Assembly (NCBI GenBank): GCA_964036045.1
Contig: CAXIWF010000954.1
Coordinates: forward strand, 1 to 64,000
Direction: 5' to 3'
Length of the DNA stretch: 64,000 nt
Source: Eutreptiella sp. 'Long Island Sound 2002'
Taxonomy: Eukaryota > Euglenozoa > Euglenophyceae > Eutreptiales > Eutreptiaceae
Shown here: piece after piece, positions 57,901 through 64,000 of the stretch
How the letters are laid out: each line of letters starts with the position of its first letter
How positions within the stretch are numbered: position 1 is the stretch's first letter
Translations under genes and position numbers: made by a program
Notes under the pieces: model-generated
Databases searched by the model: none
Told to the model about the DNA's origin: nothing
Seen by the model: the letters and a program-made list of their open reading frames with translations, nothing else

Positions 57901-60900
57901 TGGTGGGCAATGGGGGGGGAGGGGGGGCGATGGGGGGCGATGGGGGGCGAGGGGGGGCAATGGGTGGCGTTGGGGGGCGATGGGGGGCGATGGGAGGCGA
58001 TGGGGGGCAATGAGGGGGCAATGGGGGGGGCGATGGGGGGCGATGGGGGGCGAGAGGGGGCTATCGGGGGCGATGGGGGGCGATGGGGGGCAATGGGGGG
58101 GCAATGGGGGGTGATGGGGGGCGATGGGGGGCGATGGGGGATGATGGGGGGCGATGGGGGGCTACGGGGGGCGAGGGGAAGCGATGGGGGGCAATGAGGG
58201 GCGAAGGGGGGCGATGGGGAGCGATGGGGGGCGATGGGAGGCGATGGGGAGGCCATTCGGGGCAATTGGGGGGCAATGGGGTGCGAGGGGGGGCGAGGGG
58301 GGGCAATGGGGGGCGATGGGGGGCGAGGGGGGGTAATGGGGGGCGATGGGCGGGCGAGGGGGGGCAATGGGGGGGCAATGGGGGGCAATGGGGGGGCAAT
58401 AAGGGGCGATGGAAGGCGATGGGGGGCGATGGGGGGCGAGGGGGGGCGATGGGGGGGGATGGGGTGCGATGGGGGGTGATGGGGGGCGGTGGGGGGCGAT
58501 GGGGGGCGATGGGGGGCAATGTGGGGGCGATGGGGGGCGATGAGGGGCGATGGTGGGCGCCTGGGGGCGATGGGGGGCGAGGGGGGGCGAGAGGGGGCGA
58601 GGGGGGGCGAGGGGAGGCGATGGGGGGCGATGGGGGGCGATGGGGGGCGAGGGGGGGCAAGGGGGGGCGATCAGCGGCGATGGGGGGCGATGGGAAGCAA
58701 TGGGGGGCAATGGGGGGGCAATGGGGGGGCAATGCAGCGCGATGGGAGGCGAGGCGGGGCGAGGGGGGGCGATGGGGTGCTACCGGGGGCGATGAGGGGC
58801 GATGAGGGGCGATGGCGGGCGACGGGGGGCGATGGGGGCTGAGGGGGGGCGAAGGGGGGAGTTGGGGTGCGAGGGGGGGCGATGGGGGGCGTTGGGGGGC
58901 AATGGGGGGCGATGGGGGGCGATGGGGGGCGATGGGGGGGCGATGGGGGGGCGATGGGGGGGCGATGTGGGGCCAGCGAGGGCGAAGGGGGGCGTTGGGG
59001 TGCGAGGCGGCGCGATGGGTGGCAGTGGGGGGGGACGGGGGGCGATGGTGGGAGATGGGGGGCGATGGGGAGGCAATCGGGGGCGATGGGGGGTTATCGG
59101 GGGCGATGGGGGGTGAGGGGGTGCGAGAGGGTGCGAGGGGGGGCGAGGGGGGGCGATGTGGGGCGATGGGGGGCCTTGGGGGGCCATGGGGGCCAATGGG
59201 TGGCGAGAGGGGGCCATGGGGGGCCAGAGGGGGCGATTGGGGGCAATGGGGGGGCGATGGGGGGCAATGGGGGGCAATGGGGGGCAATGGGGGGCGAGGG
59301 GGGGGTTGAGGGGGCGCTAGGGGGGCGTGAGGGGGGGCGCTGGGGGGGCGAGGGGGGGGGCGAGACGGGGGGCGATGGGGGGGGGGCGAGGTGGGGGGCG
59401 ATGGGGGGAGGCGATGGGGGGCGATTTGGGGCGATGGGGGGCGATGGGGGGCGATGGGGGCGAGGGGGCGCGAAGGGGGGCGATGAGGGGCGGTTGGGGG
59501 CGATGGGGGGCGATGGGGGGCGATGGGGGGCGATGGGGGACGATTGGGGGCGAGGGGGGGCGACCGGGGGCGAGCAGGGGCGAAGGGGGCGTTGGGGTGC
59601 GAGGGGGCGCGATGGGGGGCAGTAGGGGGGGGATGGGGGGCGATGGGGGGGCGATGTGGGGCGATCGGGGGTGATGGGGGGCGAGGGGGTGCGAAAGGGT
59701 GCGAGGGGGGGCGATGGGGGGGCGATGTGGGGCGAGGGGGGGCGATGAGGGGCGATGGGGGGCGAGGGGGTGCGAGAGGGTGCGAGGGGGGGGCGATGGG
59801 GGGGCGATGGGGGGCGATGGGGGGCGATGGGGGGCGGTGGGGGCCAATGGGTGGCGAGGGGGGGCCAGGGGGGGCCAGGGTGGGCGTTGGGGGGCAATGC
59901 GGGGGCGATGGGGGGCAATGAAGGGCAATGGGGGGCAATGAGGGGCGAGGGGGGGCTAGGGGGGCGTGAGAAGGGTCGCTGGGGGGGCGAGGGGGGGGAT
60001 GATGTCGGGGGCGATGGGGGGGGCGAGGTGGGGGGCGATGGGGGGCGATGGGGGGCGATGGGGGGCAATGGGGGAGGGAGGGGGCGAGGCAGGGCGAGGG
60101 GAGGCGATGGGGGGCGATGGGGGGCGATGGGGGACGATGGGGGACGATGGGGGTCGATGGAGGGCGAGGGGGGGCGAGGGGGAGCGATTGGGGGTGATGG
60201 GGGGCGATGGGGGGCGATGGGGGGCGATGGGGGACCATGGAGGGCGATGGGAGGCAATGGGGCGCAATGGGGGGCGATGGGGGCCAATGGGTGGCGAGGG
60301 GGGGCCATGGGGGGCCAGGGGGGGCAATGGGGGGGCGATGGGGGGCAATGGCAGGCAATGGGGGGCAATGGGGGGCGAGGGGGGGGCTGAAGCGGCTCTA
60401 GGGGGGTGTGAGGGGGGGCGCTGGGGGGGCGAGGGGGTGGATGAGGTCGGGGGCGATGGGGGGGGCGAGGTGGGGGGCGATGGGGGGCGATGGGGGGCGA
60501 TGGGGGGCAATGGGGGAGGGATGGGGCGAGGCAGGGCGAGGGGAGGCGATGGGGGGCGATGGGGGGCGATGGGGGACGATGGGGGACGATGGGGGTGGAT
60601 GGAGGGCGAGGGGGGGCGAGGGGGAGCGATTGGGGGTGATGGGGGGCGATGGGGGGCGATTGGGGGCGATCGGGGGCCATGGAGGGCGAGGGGGGGCGAT
60701 GGGGGGCCTTGGGGGGCGATGGGGGCCAATGGGTGGCGAGGGGGGGCCATGGGGGGCCAGGGGGGGCGATTGGGGGCAATGGGGGGGGCGATGGGGGGCA
60801 ATGGGGGGCAATGGGGGGCGAGGGGGGGGTTGAGGGGGCGCTAGGGGGGCGTGAGGGGGGGCGTTGGGGGGGCGAGGGGGGGGGGCGAGACGGGGGGCGA

Positions 60901-63900
60901 TGGGGGGGGGGGCGATGGGGGGAGGCGATGGGGGGCGATTTGGGGCGATGGGGGCCGATGGGGGGCGATGGGGGCGAGGGGGCGCGAAGGGGGGCGATGA
61001 GGGGCGGTTGGGGGCGATGGGGGGCGATGGGGGGCGATGGGGGACGATTGGGGGCGAGGGGGGGCGACCGGGGGCGAGCAGGGGCGAAGGGGGCGTTGGG
61101 GTGCGAGGGGGCGCGATGGGGGGCAGTAGGGGGGGGATGGGGGGCGATGCGGGGCGATGGGGGGCGATGCGGGGCGATGGGGGGGCGATGTGGGGCGAGG
61201 GGGGGCGATCGGGGGTGATGGGGGGCGAGGGGGTGCGAAAGGGTGCGAGGGGGGGCGATGGGGGGGCGATGTGGGGCGAGGGGGGGCGATGAGGGGCGAT
61301 GGGGGGCGAGGGGGTGCGAGAGGGTGCGAGGGGGGGCGATGGGGGGGCGATGGGGGGCGATGGGGGGCGATGGGGGGCGGCGGGGGCCAATGGGTGGCGA
61401 GGGGGGGCCAGGGGGGGCCAGTGTGGGCGTTGGGGGGCAATGCGGGGGCGATGGGGGGCAATGAAGGGCAATGGGGGGCAATGAGGGGCGAGGGGGGGCT
61501 AGGGGGGCGTAAGAAGGGTCGCTGGGGGGGCGAGGGGGGGGATGAGGTCGGGGGCGATGGGGGGGGCGAGGTGGGGGGCGATGGGGGGCGAGGGGGGGCG
61601 ATGGGGGGCAATGGGGGAGGGAGGGGGCGAGGCAGGGCGAGGGGAGGCGATGGGGGGCGATGGGGGGCAATGGGGGACGATGGGGGACGATGGGGGTCGA
61701 TGGAGGGCGAGGGGAAGCGATTGGGGGTGATGGGGGGCGATGGGGGGCGATGGGGGGCGATGGGGGGCCATGGAGGGCGATGGGAGGCAATGGGGGGCAA
61801 TGGGGGGGCAATGGGGGGCGATGGGGGGCGATCGGGGGCGAGGCAGGGGCGAGGGGGGGCGAGGGGGTGCGATTGGGGGCGATGGGGGGCGATAGGGGGG
61901 CAATGGGGGGCAATGGGGGGGCGATGGGGGGCAAAGGGGGGGCAATGGGGGGGCAATGGGGGGGCAATGGGGGGCGATAGGGGGGCAATGGGGGGCGATG
62001 AGGGGCGATGGGGGGCGATGGGGGGCGATCGGGGGCAATGGGGGGCAATGGGGGGAGGCAAGGGGGGGGGCAAGCTGGGGGGCGATAGGGGGGGCGATGG
62101 GGGGCGACCGGGGGCGATGGGAGGCGATGGGGGGCAAAGGGGGGGCAACGGGGGGGCGATGGGGGGCGATAGGGGGGCAATGGGGGGCGATGGGGAGCGA
62201 GGGGGGGCCATGGGGGGCGATGGGGGGCGATGGGGGGCGAGGGGGAGCGAGGGGGGGCGACGGGGGGCGCCGGGGGGCGAGGGTGGGCGAAGAGGGGTCT
62301 TGGGGGGCGAGGGGGGGCAATGGGGGCTATGGGGGGCGATGGGGTCAATGGGGGGCAACGGGGGGCGATGGGGGGCGATGGGGGGCGATGGGGGGCGATG
62401 GGGGCCGATGGGGGGCGAGGGGAGGCGATGGGGGCCATGGGGGGCGATGGGGGACGATGGGGGACGATGGTGGGCGAGAGGGAGCGAGGGGGGGCGATGG
62501 GGGGCGATGGCAGATGATTGGGGGCGATGGGGGGCGGTGGGAGGCAATGGGGGGCAATGGGGGGCAATGGAGGGAGATGGGGGGCGGGGGGGGGCGATGG
62601 GGGGCTATCGGGGGCGATGGGGGCCGATGGGGGGCGACCGGGGGCGATGAGGGGCGAGGGGGGGCGAAGGGGGGCGTTAGGGTACGAGGGGGGGAGACGG
62701 GGGGCGGTGGGGGGCGATGGGGGGCGATGGGGGGCGATGGGGGGGCGATGGGGGGCGAGGGGGGGCGACCGGGGGCGAGCGGGGGCGAAGGGGGGCGTTG
62801 GGGTGCGAGGGGGCGTGGTGGGGGGGGATGGGGGGCGATGGGGGAAGAGGGTGGGCGATGGGGGGCGATGGGGGGCGATGGGGGGCGAGGGGGGGCGATC
62901 GGGGGCGAAGGGGGCGTTGGGGTGCGAGGCGGCGCGATGGGGGGCGATGGGGGGGCGATGTGGGGCGAGGGGGGGCGATGGGGGGCGATCGGGGGCGAGG
63001 GGGTGCGAGAGGGTGCGAGGGGGGGCGATGGGGGGCGATGGGGGGGCGATGTGGGGCGAGGGGGGGCGATGGGGGGCGATGGGGGGTGATTGGGGCCAAT
63101 GGGTGGCGAGGGGGGGCCAGGGGGAGCCAGGGGGGGCGATGGGGGGCAATGGGGGGGCGACGGGGGGCAATGGGGGGCAATGGGGGGCAATGGGGGTGGA
63201 GGGGGGGGTTGAGGGGGGGCTAGGGGGGCGTGAGGGGGGGCGCTGAGGGCGCGAGGGGGGGGACGAGTTGCCGGGCGATGGGGGGGGGCGAGGTGGGGGC
63301 GATGGGGGGGGGCGATTGGGGGCGATTGGGGGCGATGGGGGGCGATGGGGGCGGGAGGGGGCGAGGGGAGGCGATGGGGGGCGATGGGGGACGATGGGGG
63401 ACGATGAGGGTCGATGGGGGGCGAGGGGGGGCGAGGGGGAGCGAATGGGGCTCGATGGGGTGCGATGGGGGGCGATGGGGGGCGATGGGGGGCCATGGGG
63501 GGGGATGGGAGGCAATGGGGGGCAATGGGGGGGCATGGGGGCGATGGGGGGCGATGGGGGGCGATGGGGGCGGGAGGGGGCGAGGGGGGAGGCGATGGGG
63601 GGCGATGGGGGACGATGGGGGACGATGGGGGACGATGGGGGGCGAGGGGGGGCGAGGGGGAGCGAATGGCGCTCGATGGGGTGCGATGGGGGGCGATGGG
63701 GGGCGATGGGGGGCGATAGGGGGCGATGGGGGGCCATGGGGGGGGATGGGAGGCAATGGGGGGCAATTGGGGGGCAATGGGGGGCGATGGGGGGCGATGG
63801 GGGGCAAGGGGGGCGAGGGGGGCGAGGGGGGGCGATGGGGGGGCGATGGGGGGCGAGGGGGGGGAAGGGGTGCGTTAGGGTACGAGGGGGGGAGACGGGG

Positions 63901-64000
63901 GGCGGTTGGGGGCGATGGGGGGCGATGGGGGGCGATGGGGGGCAATGGGGGGGCGATGGGGGGCGAGGGGGGGCGACCGGGGGCGAGCGGGGGCGAAGGG
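51941..64000 (+). repeat. Decamer satellite array, right arm, third part, with a 3,807-bp duplication
   Basis: GATGGGGGGC units matching left 13.6-18 kb but with extra copies. The stretch of about 54,325-55,540 recurs at about 58,132-59,347: the tag GGGCGCCTGGGGGCG (54,751 and 58,558) and the tag TTGAGGGGGCGCTAGG (55,499 and 59,306) are both exactly 3,807 bp apart, and the sequence between is nearly identical. A third partial copy starts near 60,830. AAGGGTCGCTGGGGGGGCG tags lie at about 56,184, 59,971 and 61,514. GCGTTAGGGTACGAGG occurs near 57,385, 62,675 and 63,873. The array runs off the end of the window. Confidence 0.93.

Overview
This window looks like eukaryotic nuclear DNA, most likely a heterochromatin-like satellite block. 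About 52 of the 64 kb is a G-rich tandem array built on the decamer GATGGGGGGC. It always runs in the same direction, so the + strand is strongly G-rich and the - strand C-rich. No bacterial gene, rRNA, tRNA or CRISPR array was seen. The only recognisable coding sequence is a decayed Ty3/Gypsy-type retrotransposon on the - strand. Its Gly/Lys-rich nucleocapsid-like segment and its Dam-like domain are the kind of thing seen in elements of algae and other protists, so a protist or algal host is plausible. The host cannot be named from this sequence.

Layout. 1-21,540: decamer array, holding four blocks of a second satellite with an 11-bp unit (GAAGTGGTCGC). 21,541-21,667: a 127-bp non-repetitive island. 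21,668-30,010: more decamer array. 30,011-41,756: an 11.7-kb non-satellite island. Reading left to right, the island has GC-rich DNA with a 65-bp minisatellite (30,596-31,265), G/T-rich and then AT-richer DNA without a recognised gene (31,266-33,640), a hairpin-dense stretch (33,640-35,254), and the retroelement (35,255-41,734, - strand). 41,757-64,000: decamer array again, with two more 11-bp blocks.

The retroelement reads, on the - strand: gag (frameshifted), Gly/Lys-rich nucleocapsid-like segment, retropepsin, a Dam-like methyltransferase-related domain, reverse transcriptase, RNase H, integrase. It is dead: at least two frameshifts and four in-frame stops between gag and RNase H, no gag-side LTR, and an integrase reading frame that runs into unrelated sequence. 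The Dam-like domain lies between protease and RT, whereas in DIRS-type elements it follows RNase H.

The two large arrays are related. Rare variant tags occur in the same order at about 1.4-18 kb and 41.8-63 kb, so a whole array segment was duplicated in direct orientation. Nested duplications (about 0.36-0.39, 0.57, 1.0-1.1 and 3.8 kb) lie inside. Neither satellite has a stop codon in any of the six frames when perfect, which explains open frames up to about 1,850 codons; these are not genes. Nearly every 40 bp of the + strand meets the simple G-quadruplex rule.
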